Source of the DNA: Platanthera guangdongensis
Taxonomy: Eukaryota; Streptophyta; Magnoliopsida; Asparagales; Orchidaceae
Reading direction: 5' to 3'
Assembly: GCA_039583875.1 (NCBI GenBank)
Contig: CM077161.1
Location: forward strand, 66,469,885 to 66,533,884
Length of the DNA: 64,000 nucleotides
This document shows, in pieces, positions 34,019 to 45,785 of the stretch. The notes beneath the pieces are model-generated. The model saw only the letters and a list, made by a program, of their open reading frames with translations. It was not told where the DNA came from and did not search any database. Each line of letters opens with the position of its first letter. The stretch's first letter is position 1. The position numbers and the translations under genes were made by a program.

Positions 34019-37000
34019 TTAAATTATACCTGAGCGGAACAACTCCGGATACTCGTAAAGCATAGTCTGCTCTCATTCCCAAGAGAGCTCTTCTCGACCG
34101 CAATTGTCCCAACGGACCTTGACCATCCTGATCCCTTTATTGCATAGCCGCTTGACCTCCGAGTCCTCAATCCGCACGGGCTTGACCTTTGTCGTCAACC
34201 CACTATCAATCGACACTTGATTGACCGCGATCACTTGCGTAGGCTCTTGCACCGCCTTCCGTAGCACCGAAATATGGAATACATCATGTATACCACTAAG
34301 CTCCACAGATAGCTTCAACCGATAGGCTGCTTCACCAACCCACTCCAGAACCTCAAGCGGCCCGAGATACCTCGGGCTCAGCTTTTTCAAGCGCCGCACC
34401 CGCGAGACACCCTTGAACGGCTTGATCTTTAAGTACACCCAGTCGCCCACAGCGAACTCCACGTTCCTTTGCTTGGCATTATAGTACTTTGCTTGACGGT
34501 CCTGAGCGATAAGCAATCTCTCCCGAATGGTTCGCACCAATGAAGTAGCATCCTCCACCTCTTGACGCTTGTACAACTTTGACTCACCCGTTTCCAACCA
34601 GGACAACGGCGTGCGACATCTTCTACCATAAAGGGCCTCGAAGGGCGCCATTTGAATACTCGCCTGGTAGCTATTGTTGTACGCAAATTCCACCAAATAA
34701 AGATGGTCTTCCCATTACTTTCCAAAGTCCAAGACACACATGCGGAGCATGTCTTCCATAGTCCTATTGACCCTCTCGGTCTGCCCATCTGTTTGCGGAT
34801 GAAAGGCTGTGTTGAATTTTAACTTTGTTCCCAACATTTGCTGCACTAGCCTCCAATCATTGGATGTGAACCGCCAATCTCGGTCACTCACGATGCTGCG
34901 GGGCACACCGTGCAGCCGCACTACGTTATCCACATATAACTTTGCCAAATATCCACCGGATCATCCTTCTTATGCGGAATGAAATGCGACACCTTCGTTA
35001 GCCAATCTACGACCACCCAGATGGCGTCGTTCCACTTTTGCGACCTTGGAAACCCGTGCACAAAGTCCATAGAGATGTCGTCGAATTTCCACTCCGGAAT
35101 AGGCAAGGACTTCAGAAATCCTCCCGGCTTTTGGCACTCCGCCTTCACCAAGGCGCAAGTTTGGCACTTCGCCACGTAGAGCGCCACATCCTTCTTCAAA
35201 CCCGGCCACCAAAACAGTTTCTTAACGTTGCGGTACATCTTTGTGCTCCCCGGGTGAAACGAGTACTTGGTATGGTGTGCCTCGTACAACAAATCCACCC
35301 GCAAACTGCCCACGCTTGGGACGCAAAGGAGACCGTCTTTCCAAAGCAATCCGTTCTCCACAACGAATTGCGAATTTGACCCATCCAGAGCCTCTACCAT
35401 GAACTGCTTCATGTGGTCAACCAAATCCAAAGCCTGCCGAATCCGATCAGCCAGGTCACATTGAACTTCAGTCCAATTCAAGAGTGCTTTCGCACTTGAC
35501 TGCTTATCTACACAAACAATCTCCAACGCCTCCAACTCCCGAACCAACCGCTCATCATGGATCGATAGCCAATTGGCTTGAGCTGGGGCCCGGTGACTCA
35601 ACGCATCCGCAACCGCATTACCTTTACCAGGCACGTAGTGGATCTTGAATGTATAGTCCCCCAGGAACTCCATCCATCTACGCTGCCGCATATTCAGATC
35701 TTTCTGATCGATCAAATACTTCAGGCTCTTGTGATCGGCGTAGATATCAATCTTTACACCGTACAAATAATGCCTCCACAGCTTCAAGGAAAAAATCACG
35801 GCCGCTAACTCCAAGTCATGGACCAGATAATTCCTCTTGTGCACCTTCAGCTGTCTCGAGCCATATGCTATAACGCTTCCATGCTGTAACAGCACACAAC
35901 CCAAACCACTGCCTGAAGCATCGCTATAAATCTCATAACCTTCGGTCCCACTCGGCAAACTCAGCACAGGCGCCGTGGTCAACCGACATTTCAATTCCTC
36001 AAAATCTCGTGTGCACTCCGGCGTCCAAATGAACTTCTGCTCCTTCCTTGTCAAAGTAGTGAGAGGTAACGCTATCCGCGAGAAGTTCTCTACGAAGCAC
36101 CTATAATAGCTGGCAAGCCCCAGAAAGCTCCGGACTTCCGCTACCGTAGAAAGCTCAGGCCACTCCCGTATCACAACAATCTTCGCCGGATCCACTGCAA
36201 TACCTTCCCCACTCACTATATGACCGAGGAACGCCACTGAGGACAACCAAAACTCGCACTTCGAGAACTTGGCGTACAGTTGATTCCTCCTTAGCGTCTC
36301 TAAAACCAAATGAAGATGCCTGAAGTGATCTTCCTCACTCTGCGAGTACACCAAAATATCGTCGATGAAGACGATCACAAAATGGTCCAAGTACTCCCTG
36401 AAGGTCCTATTCATCAAATCCATGAACACTGACGGCACATTAGTCAGCCCAAACAGCATGACCGTAAACTCGTAATGCCCGTATATCATACTGAACGCTG
36501 TCTTCGGGATATCACTCTCCCTTATTCACAGCTGATAGTACCCGGACTTGAGATCCAACTTTGAGTACACTGTCGACCCGACTAACTGATCGAATAGATC
36601 ATCAATCCGGGGGATCAGGTATTTGTTCTTTTCCGTCAACTTGTTGAGCTCCCGATAATCAATACATAGCCTCAAGCTTCCATCCTTCTTCTTAACAAAG
36701 AGGACCGACGTGCTCCAAGGCGAAGAACTTGGATGCACATAGCCTTGCTCCAACAACTCTTGCAGTTGAACCTTCAGCTCCGCCATTTCCTTAGGCGCTA
36801 GCCGATATGGAGAGCATGACACAGGATTTGCACCTGGCACTAGCTCAATCGTGAAATCTATCTCCCGCTACGACGGGGCTCCAAGAAGATCGCTAGGGAA
36901 CACATCAGGGTACTCCGATACCACTGAAATACTGTCCAACGAGGGCTTAGGCTTTGCAACCTCCACTAGTGTAAAGAACAGTTCTGCACCGGCACGAACC

Positions 37001-37391
37001 GACTTCACCACCTGAAGAGCAGACATCAACGTCTTGCTCGACCCTTTCAAGCCCGTAAAAGTCGTCTCATGACCTAGCTTGACTTCCTTGCTACCGCAAT
37101 CAATATAGGCTTGCTGCTCCGAGAGCCAGTCCATGCCAAATATAACGTCGAACTCCACCAACGGTAGTAACGATTATTGCAGATCGAACTCTTGATTCCC
37201 AATTCGAATCTTCCCGCCACAGATTCTATCCGCGCGCATCAAACACCCATTGGGCAACAACACATCCAACTTATCCTTCGGCATCGAAGAAGGTACTCCG
37301 ATGCATGATATAAATCCTTCGGACAAGAAGGAGTGTGAAGCTCCTGTATCGAAGAGTGCTCTTGCCGGATTTTCACAAATCAAAACAAAGC
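34019..37391 (-). pseudogene. pol: Gy2 Pol: protease-RT-RNaseH-integrase-chromodomain
   Basis: The protease frame begins at the intron-like junction (GFVLICENPARALFDTGASH). RT has [13 protein letters not shown] and [13 protein letters not shown]; RNase H has [11 protein letters not shown]; integrase has [41 protein letters not shown] (the usual SDRDGRF altered) and [14 protein letters not shown]. The tail reads RPVRIED-like then RMVKVRWDNCGREELSWE, a stop, and YEYPELFRSG, a chromodomain-type end. Breaks: TAA 37174, TAG 36868, TGA 36526, a frameshift near 34950, TAA 34715, TGA 34073. Not functional. Confidence 0.93.
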
Positions 37392-37467
37392 CTAAACAAG
37401 CAGTGGTAAGGTAACAAACACATAACAAGTATTTAAAAGATTAACTTGCTATGAATTTAAATTTTAC
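37392..37467 (-). other. intron-like GT-AG segment between gag and pol of Gy2 (76 nt)
   Basis: The minus strand reads GTGACAG then GTAAAATT (donor) and ends TGCTTGTTTAG after a pyrimidine-rich run. Joining 37468 to 37391 yields Thr-Gly-Phe-Val-Leu-Ile into the protease in frame. If retained, the Gag frame hits TAA three codons after the ACA codon. Length and internal sequence differ from Gy1 (79 nt), yet phase and joined protein sequence (TGFVLI) are the same. Confidence 0.7.
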
Positions 37468-38614
37468 CTGTCACCACATCTGCCTGTTTGATGGCCTCCT
37501 GTTGGCCAAGATTATACACCCTTGGTTGGGCCGGAGCATAATGGGACGCGGTTGACTACACCGCCTTGCCCTTCTCTTCATAAGTTACTCCCGACTTCCT
37601 TTCGGACTTGGGACGTCCGCTCCAACAGTCACGGGCAAAATGCCCCGGCTTCCCATAGTTGTAACATGCGCCCGGGGTCCGACCCGTAGTCGCCCCAGAA
37701 GCACCAGAAGAGGGAGCTGGACCCGAAGTCCTAGCCTTCTTAGAGAATTTACGGTACCCCGACTTTGAAGTAGTCGACACCTTGAATTCAGACTTCTTGT
37801 CACCCAAACTTTTCTTTGCCTGAACATTCTTCATGTCCTTCTCCAAGGAACGGGCCGTGTTGACCAAGGTTAAGAAACCCTGCGTCATCGGCCCCGAGAG
37901 TAGTAGCCTCAACTCATCTCTCAACCCTTCGTCGAATCGATTCGTCTTGCGCTCCTCATCCGCGATGGTGGAGCTAGCATATCGACTCAATTGAGTAAAC
38001 TCGTGGAGATATTCATCCACGCTAATGTCTCCTTGAACCAACTTCAGGAACTCATTCTCCAACGCTATCCTCTGCGCCGAAGGGAGGTAAATAGCCAAGA
38101 ATAGTCTCGAGAACTCCTCCATCAAGACATCTGTAAGTTGCCTACCTCTCAACATATGCAGCTCCAATCCTTCCCACCACAATATCGCTTCACCGTCTAG
38201 AAGGAACGTAGCAATAGTGGTCATTTGCCACTCCTCCGTCTCCGTTGCTGTCAAGACTCTTTTCACCCTAGAGAGCCAGTCTTCAGCTTGAGATGGGGTT
38301 CCCAACCCCAAGAATACCGGAGGATTAGATCTCATGACATGTTTGAGCTGTCTCTCGGTTGCCCTCCTTGGCACCAATGGCTCCACTACTACCTGTTCCA
38401 CTCTCCTCGGCTCAACCTCTGGAAGAGGTACCTGCTCCATCGCAGGAGCGGGCTGCTGCATTTGCCTTGCAGGCTGCACATTAATCATGGCCAGCACTGC
38501 TTCGGCCACCAATCGTATGGTCTCAGCCGACGGAGGTATTGCAGGAGCATCATTTGGTGCACTGCTAGCATCAGAAACTCGACGTTCCGACGGCCCAGCA
38601 CCGCTTCTGGTTAC
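37468..38614 (-). pseudogene. gag: Gy2 Gag with altered zinc knuckle
   Basis: The frame is open from just after TAG 38615-38617 (VTRSGAGPSERRVSDASSAP, aligning with AAKSGACQSERPQSAESSAP in Gy1). The gag domain has EEWQMTTIATFLLDGEAILW and VDEYLHEFTQLSRYA. The zinc knuckle is CYNYGKPGHFARDC: the second Cys is Tyr, so zinc binding should be lost. A TAG lies at 37556-37558. No ATG exists near the start of the conserved region. Confidence 0.9.
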
Positions 38615-38822
38615 CTATAGTGGTACAAAACACCGTTAAACGACCAAATAAAATTGCAAACAACAATTATAGGAACACGCAGGTTCCCCAAACACGTGTA
38701 TTTTCATTCCTAAGTGGACATTCATGGGTTCTTTTATTGTTATAACGATGACGCACATACATGTGCTCACCACCCCTTAAAAAGAATTCGTCCACAAATT
38801 CATTTAAGCCTAACCGAAACCA
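38615..38822 (-). other. Gy2 leader
   Basis: Shares blocks with the Gy1 leader, including GAATTCTTTTTAAGGGGTGG and GAACCCATGAATGTCCACTT, and ends TTGTACCACTATAG at the Gag frame. Confidence 0.55.
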
Positions 38823-38836
38823 GCAGTATGATACCA
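38823..38836 (-). other. primer binding site of Gy2
   Basis: The minus strand reads TGGTATCATACTGC, identical to the initiator-Met complement over eight bases. Confidence 0.82.
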
Positions 38837-38839
38837 AAT

Positions 38840-40977
38840 TGTAACACCCCCTATTCGTCGCATAGCATATAGCAGTAGGTCCGGCCGGGGCCCGACGCCA
38901 TATACCACAGACAGACCGGGTGGTTACTCAATGGAAACCATCCAACCAATCACAACGTCCTACACGGAGCATTCTAGCGGAAGAAATTTTATAAGTTGCA
39001 ATGAAAAGAACCCAGCAATAAGCATGAATGTCCACTAACAAGCCAAATAGGAATGAAGTACATACACCAGTACTGGCCTTAAGGCCTTACAAATGGTTTA
39101 CTCAAAATTACATAATTTCCATACCACGACACGCAGGCCGGTCATACATGAACAATAGCAAGTAAACAATCCAATTAGGCCTTCGAGGGCCGGCTTCGCA
39201 ATTTGGGCTTTAGCCCGCTATTGACCGCTAGGTCCAGCAGCACCTGCAAGCAACATACCACCGCATGGTGGCAAACAGAAGCAACGGTCAGCAATGCTGA
39301 CCAAATTATAACGATCCCGCCCCCAATACGGGGCGGCGATGCTCCTTCCTTGCACTTATTAGCATAACCAAGCAGTATATAAATATACATTGCATCACAG
39401 GCGTTGGTACGCACGGGCACACGCCCCGTGCACTCAGGGCACATTCTCGGTGAACTGGCCAATGTCACGTCAATTTAAGCCATAGACATTCCGGACTCAC
39501 CACCGCCACTTTGACGGCCAAACATATAAGCATTTTGTCTTCTTGGCATGGGTCACGCCAATTTAAGCCATAGACCGCCGAAGACCCTCATCTATGCCAA
39601 CGGCTCTAACCGAACGACATAGAATGGGTACGGTTCCGTCTAACACGTGCCCACATCGCAACGACAATTTAAGCCATATGCGCGGGTCAAACTTCTCCCG
39701 AGTCCCATTTCCATCACACATTTCACATTACCCAGTTATGTTGAAGTTGGCTCCCAGGCCATCATGTTGGCAAGATCACGCATCCGCCCAGTTTTCCGGG
39801 TGCACCTTAGGGTTAATCCCCAAGGCTCCCTGTTGCAATCTACCACGTAGAAAACCCGAAAAACAAACATTCGCACGGATTCTTCTCCAGCATTTATGCA
39901 ATGCAACATCACCGATCCAGACCAACATGTCCGAATAGGCTTCACACATTATGCCTATGTCCGTTCTCGATTACGGACGCTACACAATGGGGACTTCACA
40001 TATCTACCCGAAGGAACGCCTCCAACTCACCGCAAACTCGCGACAGCGGGCTTCCTATGCAAAAGAAGGAGAGCTTCACATGATCAAGTAGAGAATCGTT
40101 ACCCTAGCGTTCTTCCTTGGTGTCATGGAAAAGTACGCGGATGTAAAGCACCACAATCTCCTTGCCTTCGTAGATCCGAAATCGGCTCGCGATTTGGAGC
40201 TCTAAAACTCCTCCAAAGACTGGATCTAGACTTCTTCTTCCTCCTTTGCTCTCCCCTCTCTCTAGGATTTAGACAGAGAACCAGCAGAAAATAATAAGGG
40301 TTTTGAAACACTTCTCTCGAGTATAACCCCTTTGGGATAACCATAGCCATCGGATCACACAAAAAGAAACGCACGACTAAGATCCAGGTCTGACCTGGAT
40401 GAATGGGGATAAACACCGCATGGTACACCAACAGGAGCAGGACACGTCCGCGTCAATGTCAGAACAATTAGTCAACTCCCGCCAATCCCGTGTGTCGACA
40501 CTCCGCGTCGACCGAGTCAGACACGCCATAAACAGCCCCGCGCTCGACGATCGTCGAACCAAGATAGTCGACCGCTGCCAGAACGTCGAACGGAGATCTA
40601 TAGCCCGATCATCGAATGCAAAACTATGGCCAAATCGTCGAACGCGCGGCCCGATCGTCGAACCCACGGCCCGATCGTCGAACCCAGAAAACTGCCTGTT
40701 CGACGAACACGCGGCCCGATCGTCGAACCCAGATAGTTGGCCCGATCGTCAAACACAGAAAGCTGGACAGATCGTCGAATGCAGCATTTTGATCAGATCG
40801 TCGACCGCTGCTCGACGATCTTCAAACACAGATTTCTACCTGATCATTTTGCCAGAACTTTGAACTACCCCGACACGCCCTGGGACACGCCCGTGTCCCA
40901 GGCCGTGTACCCTTGCCAAATTCCAAATTTGGTACAGATTCGTCAGCCGTCGCTCTTTTGAGTTTCGGGGCGTTACA
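38840..40977 (-). repeat. Gy2 5' LTR
   Basis: The partner of 31841-33956. It holds the GATCGTCGAAC cluster (40545-40815) and, closer to the LTR start, the segment 40871-40912 with GACACGCCC, GACACGCCCGTGTC and GGCCGTGTACCC, which corresponds to the first units of the Gy1 cluster. Confidence 0.94.
40545..40815. repeat. GATCGTCGAAC cluster, 5' LTR of Gy2
   Basis: The same as 33540-33830 with different point changes, for example GATCGTCAAAC at 40744 and GATCTTCAAAC at 40817. Confidence 0.9.
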
Positions 40978-40982
40978 CCCTC

Positions 40983-42577
40983 TCTGAGGTGAATGACAAA
41001 ATCCTTATATGCTTCCCAAGCTCATGAGATTCAAGGATCTGGCCCATCAAGGAGGCCAGGAGCCTAAATTAGATTTCCACAGAATCTCTTTTAGGAAAGC
41101 TCAAGTCTTTTGAGTAGCTGATCAAATCTAGAGAAGCAACTGAGCAGAGAACACCTCCACCAGCAAGGAAGGAGCACACATAACTTTTAAAGCTATTGAA
41201 GAAGCTGAAGTCTCAACTATGAATGAAGTGCTGATGAGCCTCTTGGCCAAGAGATTCTATAAAATGGTAAGGAAGGATTTCATAAGAAAGTCATCCAGAC
41301 AGGATGACAAGCCAAGGTATGATAAAACCCCCACTAAAGAAGTGGTTTGCTTTGGCTGCAGGAAACCTGGACAATTCATCTCAGAGTGTCCAGAAAATCA
41401 AAAGAAGGAAAATAGAAGAGAGAAGGACTCTAGAAGACATCAAGGCAGCAGGCCTTCCTCCATTAATTACAAGAAGAAGGAGAAAGGCTTTGTAGCTGAA
41501 AGCTGGAGTGAAACTGAGGATGAATCCACATCCTCCAGCTCCAGTGAAGAAGAAGAAGAGACAAGGGCCAAAGAATTATGCCTCATGGCCATTGATGCCT
41601 CCAAGAGTCATTCAGATGAAGAAGAGCCTTACAATGAAGTAGCTTCAAAAACAGAAGCTGATCAGGTACTCTTATCCTTTGATTATAATTCTGATGCTTT
41701 TAAAATTGAATTTAAAACCATGTGCATAGATTTAATAAATTCAGAAAAGGAAATCAAGGCACTTAGGGAAAAATTATCAAACCAGGAAAACATCATCTCT
41801 GAAAATATCAAGTTAAAGGAAGAACTAATATCAACTAATAAACAAATTGACTCTTTAGAAATTGAACTAAGTGAGGCCAAACAACTTGAGGAATCTCTCA
41901 ATGGGAGAAGCCTTAAGCTGATGGACATTACAAGCACAGTTAATGCCAGACTAAATGACAAGTTGGGCTTGGGTGCATCATCAAGTTTTCCCCCCATTCT
42001 TAAGAAGAATATCTTATCAACCCCCATCAAATTTGTTGCTGCTAAGGGCAAAGAAATAATAAACCATAAACAAACTACAAAAGAAATGCCCAAATTAAAA
42101 GATCAAAATAGCAGAAACCAAAAAACCATAAATAAAAACAAAGTTCAGCAGATTTCGTTGAACTTAGATCGACGAAATGTGGCCAGTTCGTCGAACTCAA
42201 ATTGACAAACGCTGAACGCAAACTTATATAATAATCATTCGTCTTACTGCGATCGACGAACTGTGTATGGTTCGTCCAGTAGAGATCGACGAACTTGTGG
42301 CACAGAAAATGAACTTGTTCATTCTCTGAGCAGAGATCGACGATCTCATCCAATTTCGTCGAACTCTGGTCGACGAACTCACAAAAATTCGTCGAACCCA
42401 GTCAAACTTAACAAAAATTATAATTATAACACCAACTTAAATCAAACTAAGAAACCATTTAACCCACTTGCTGATTGGACAATTCCACCCAGAAGATATC
42501 ATCCATTAGGATATAAATCACAACCAGAATTTTCTGTGATTTCAAGCTTCTCTTATCAACAATATAAAGGACCCAAG
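40983..42577 (+). pseudogene. gag: copia B Gag, C-terminal part
   Basis: It continues SEVNDKILICFPSS, aligning with SLTELNDKILMCFPS in C. Stops and a frame break lie before 41219, then a long open stretch. The zinc knuckle CFGCRKPGQFISEC has Gln for the zinc-binding His. Acidic Ser/Glu runs and a coiled-coil-like region (41680-41900) precede the tail LNGRSLKLMDITSTVNARLN. A TCGACGAAC motif patch (42140-42400) is translated as SSN.RR-type peptides and broken by a TGA near 42205. The end WTIPPRRYHPLGYKSQPEF is conserved with C. The frame reaches AAG at 42577 and then the GT-AG segment. Confidence 0.87.
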
Positions 42578-42616
42578 GTAACCTAGATCAAGAACAACTA
42601 ACTGTTTTTATTGCAG
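42578..42616 (+). other. GT-AG segment between gag and pol of copia B (39 nt)
   Basis: Donor AAG/GTAACC, acceptor CTGTTTTTATTGCAG/G. Gag and pol are here in the same frame but separated by TAG and TAA inside the segment. Removal joins Lys(42577) to EKGCPVINQTWYLDSG, which aligns residue for residue with MKTYPTSNQQWYLDSG in C. At 39 nt it is shorter than usual plant introns. Confidence 0.5.
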
Positions 42617-45600
42617 GAAAAGGGCTGTCCAGTGATTAATCAAACATGGTACCTGGACAGTGGATGCTCCAAACATATGACTGGCAGCAAGGACAACCTA
42701 ATTAACTATAATTCCAAGTTGGGACCAAAGGTTATCTTTGGTGAGTCAAAGTGTGGCCAATCTGAAGGCTATGGAGAAGTAATGATTGGAACAATCACAT
42801 TCAAGAAGGTGACTTATGTAAAAGGACTCAAGCATAACCTCATCTCAATAAGCCAATTATGTGATGAAGGTTATCCGCTACATTTCAATTCAAAAACTTG
42901 TATTATTTCTAATAAAGAAAAACAAAATGTTTTAATTGGAAATAGACAAGGGAACATTTACTTAGTTGATTTCTATTCTGCGAATTCAGATATTTGTTTG
43001 CTTAATCTAGTTTGCAATCAAAATGAATTATGACATAAAAGGCTAGGACATGCAAACATGAAAAACATTGCTAGGCTATCTAAAGACAACCTTGTAAGAG
43101 GTTTACCTTCTGCCCCCTACAAGAAGGAAGGCCTTTGCAGGGCTTGTCAACTAGGCAAGCAAACTAAATCTAGCTTTAAGTCAGTTAATAAAAGTGATTC
43201 ACCTAGGATTTTGTATTTGCTACACATGGATCTCTTTGGACCCATTGTTGTACAACGCCTAGGAGGGAAATCCTATACTTTAGTTATTATAGATGACTTC
43301 TCAAGGTTCACTTGGGTGTTCTTTATGAGATCTAAGTCAGATACCTTTAAAGTTCTTACAGTTTTCTCAGGACTATACAGATTGATTACTCTACTCATGT
43401 TGCATTGATCAGAAGTGATCATGGTACAGAGTTTGAGTCTCTTCTTATGCATGAGTTCTGTGAGAAGGAAGGTATCAGACACTGTTTCTCAGCTCCTAGA
43501 ACTCCCCAACAAAATGGGGTAGCTGAAAGGAAAAATAGGACTCTAATTGAAGCTGCATGCACATTACTTGCAGATGCTTACATGCCCCTATACTTTTGGG
43601 CAGAGGCTGTAAGCACAACAAATTATGTATTGAATAGAAGTTTGATACATAAACTAAAGAATAGGACTCCCTATGAATAACTTAAAGGGAAGAAACATAA
43701 AATCACATATTTTAAAGTATTTGGATGTGTATGTTATATACATAATAACAACAAGAAATACATTAGAAAGTTTGAAGCTAAGGATGAGGAGATAATTTTT
43801 CTAGGATATTCCCAAGTAAGCAAAGCTTATAGGGTATTTAATAAATCATCTTTAAAAATTGAAGAATCAATTCATGTTACTTTTGATGAGGCTAACATGT
43901 CTTGCAAGGAGAAAGAGATTTCTACCAATAATCCTTTGCAGGTATCTCACTTGTATGAGAAATTGGATGGACTAAACCTAACCCAAGAGGCTCCAACACA
44001 TCCTTCTGCACAAGTTGATGAAGACAGTGAAGAAGAAAGAACTGAAGTGACTGAACTTCATCCAACAATAAACATAATTCCACAAGAAGAATTAAATCAA
44101 AATGCTGTTGCTGAACTAACTCCACCCACTGATCTTGTCACACTAAGGGATCACCCTAAATCCCAAGTGATTGGAGACATAATAGTAGGTGTATAGACAA
44201 GACATCAACTCAACCAAGATGTGATGCATGCCTATTTTCTCTCTCAAGTTGAACCTCAATCCATAACAGATGCTGAGCAAGATCCCCACTGGATCATTGC
44301 AATGTAAGAGGAACTCAACTAGTTTGAGAGATGTAGAGTTTGAAATTTGGTTCTAATACCCAAAGACTACGCAGTCATTGGAACCAAATGAGTATATAGA
44401 AACAAACTAGATGTCCAAGGTGCAATTGTGAGGAACAAGGCTAGGCTTGTTGCTCAAGGATATAGACAGGAAGAAGACATAGACTATGATCAGAACTTTA
44501 CACCAGTTGCAAGGTTAGAGACAATCAGAATTTTTCTTGCCTATGCTACCTACAAGTAGTTTAAGGTATATCAAATGGATGTAAAGAGTGCTTTTCTGAA
44601 TGGAGTACTAAAAGAAGAAGTATATGTTGAACAACCTCCAGGTTTCATCTCTCCAACCCATCCTTATCATGTATTTAAATTGCATAAAACTCTTTATGGT
44701 CTAAAGCAAGCTCCAAAAGCTTGGTATGAGACCTTAGCTAGCTTTCTGATAGAGCATTATTTCACTTGAGGCATAGTAGATAAAACACTATTCACTAGAC
44801 ACCATAAGGATAAAATCTTGTTAGTACAAATCTATGTGGATGACATCATATTTGGGTCTACTGACTCTAAACTATGCAAGAGGTTTTCTGACCTTATACA
44901 TTCTAAGTTTGAGATGACTAGCATGGGTGAGGTCTCCTACTTCCTTGGTCTCCAAGTGAAGCAGCTACCTGATTACATCTTCATCTCCCAAGCTAAGTAT
45001 GCTAAAGAGCTTCTTAAGAAGTTTGGGATGGCTGATGCCTCAGCAAAGAAAACACCTATGGATACTAATGCTGTAATAGATTATAATCCACATGGGAAAC
45101 CTGTTGACCAGAAGTTATATAGGGACATTGTTGGGTCCATATTATATCTTACAGCTAGCAGAACTGATATCATGTTTGCCACATATCTTTGTGCTAGGTT
45201 CCAAGTGAACCCTAAAGAATCTCACCTAATTTTTCTAAAAAGAATTTTGAGATATATAAACAGTTATCCCAGCCTAGGCCTATGTCATCTTACTGAGTCA
45301 GAATTTGAGTTAACTGGATACTCAGATGCTTACTTTGCTGGATGCAGGGAGGACAGAAAAAGTACCTCAAGAACCTGCCAGTTCCTTGGTATGAGATTAG
45401 TCTCTTGGTTTTGTAAGAAGCAGTCATCTGTGTCCACATCAACTGCTGAAGCAGAATATATAACAACTGGCAGTTGTTAGTCCCAAATGCTGTGGATCCA
45501 AAATAACTCCTAGACTATGGTTTCAACTTAAGTAATTCAACTTTCTTATGTGATAACACAAGTGCTCTAGCCATAACACAGAATCTAGTCCATCACAGTA

Positions 45601-45785
45601 GGACTAAGCATATAGACATTAGACATCATTTCATTAGAGAGTGTGTAGAGAAAAACAAAATTAAACTTGTCTATATCTACACTGATTTACAAAGAGCTGA
45701 TATTTTCACCAAACCCTTGGATGAAAGAAATCACCTGTTCTTTATAAATCAGCTTGGAATGATCAATGGAGAAGCCTTAGTTTAA
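42617..45785 (+). pseudogene. pol: copia B Pol: protease-integrase-RT-RNaseH
   Basis: Protease WYLDSGCSKHMTG; integrase LYLLHMDLFGPI, RSDHGTEFES and [49 protein letters not shown] and the catalytic [11 protein letters not shown]; RNase H ending [10 protein letters not shown]. Damage: TGA at 43031-43033 (Trp in the zinc region), a deletion and frameshift near 43380, TAA near 43678, several stops at 44300-44560, TGA near 44768, TAG near 45478, and a shift near 45510. It was a full copia polyprotein, now dead. Confidence 0.92.

Larger units (their letters stand above)
31841..40977 (-). mobile_element. Gy2: Ty3/gypsy Tekay-type retrotransposon (9.1 kb)
   Basis: LTRs of 2116 and 2138 bases with TGTAAC..GTTACA ends and a perfect 5-base target duplication CCCTC. 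The minus-strand order gag, protease, RT, RNase H, integrase, chromodomain is the same as Gy1, to which its proteins are closely related. It was inserted inside the gag gene of copia B. Confidence 0.96.

Noticed and set aside
41683..42093. Minus-strand open frame in copia B gag
   Set aside because: Shadow of the coiled-coil coding region, no independent support.
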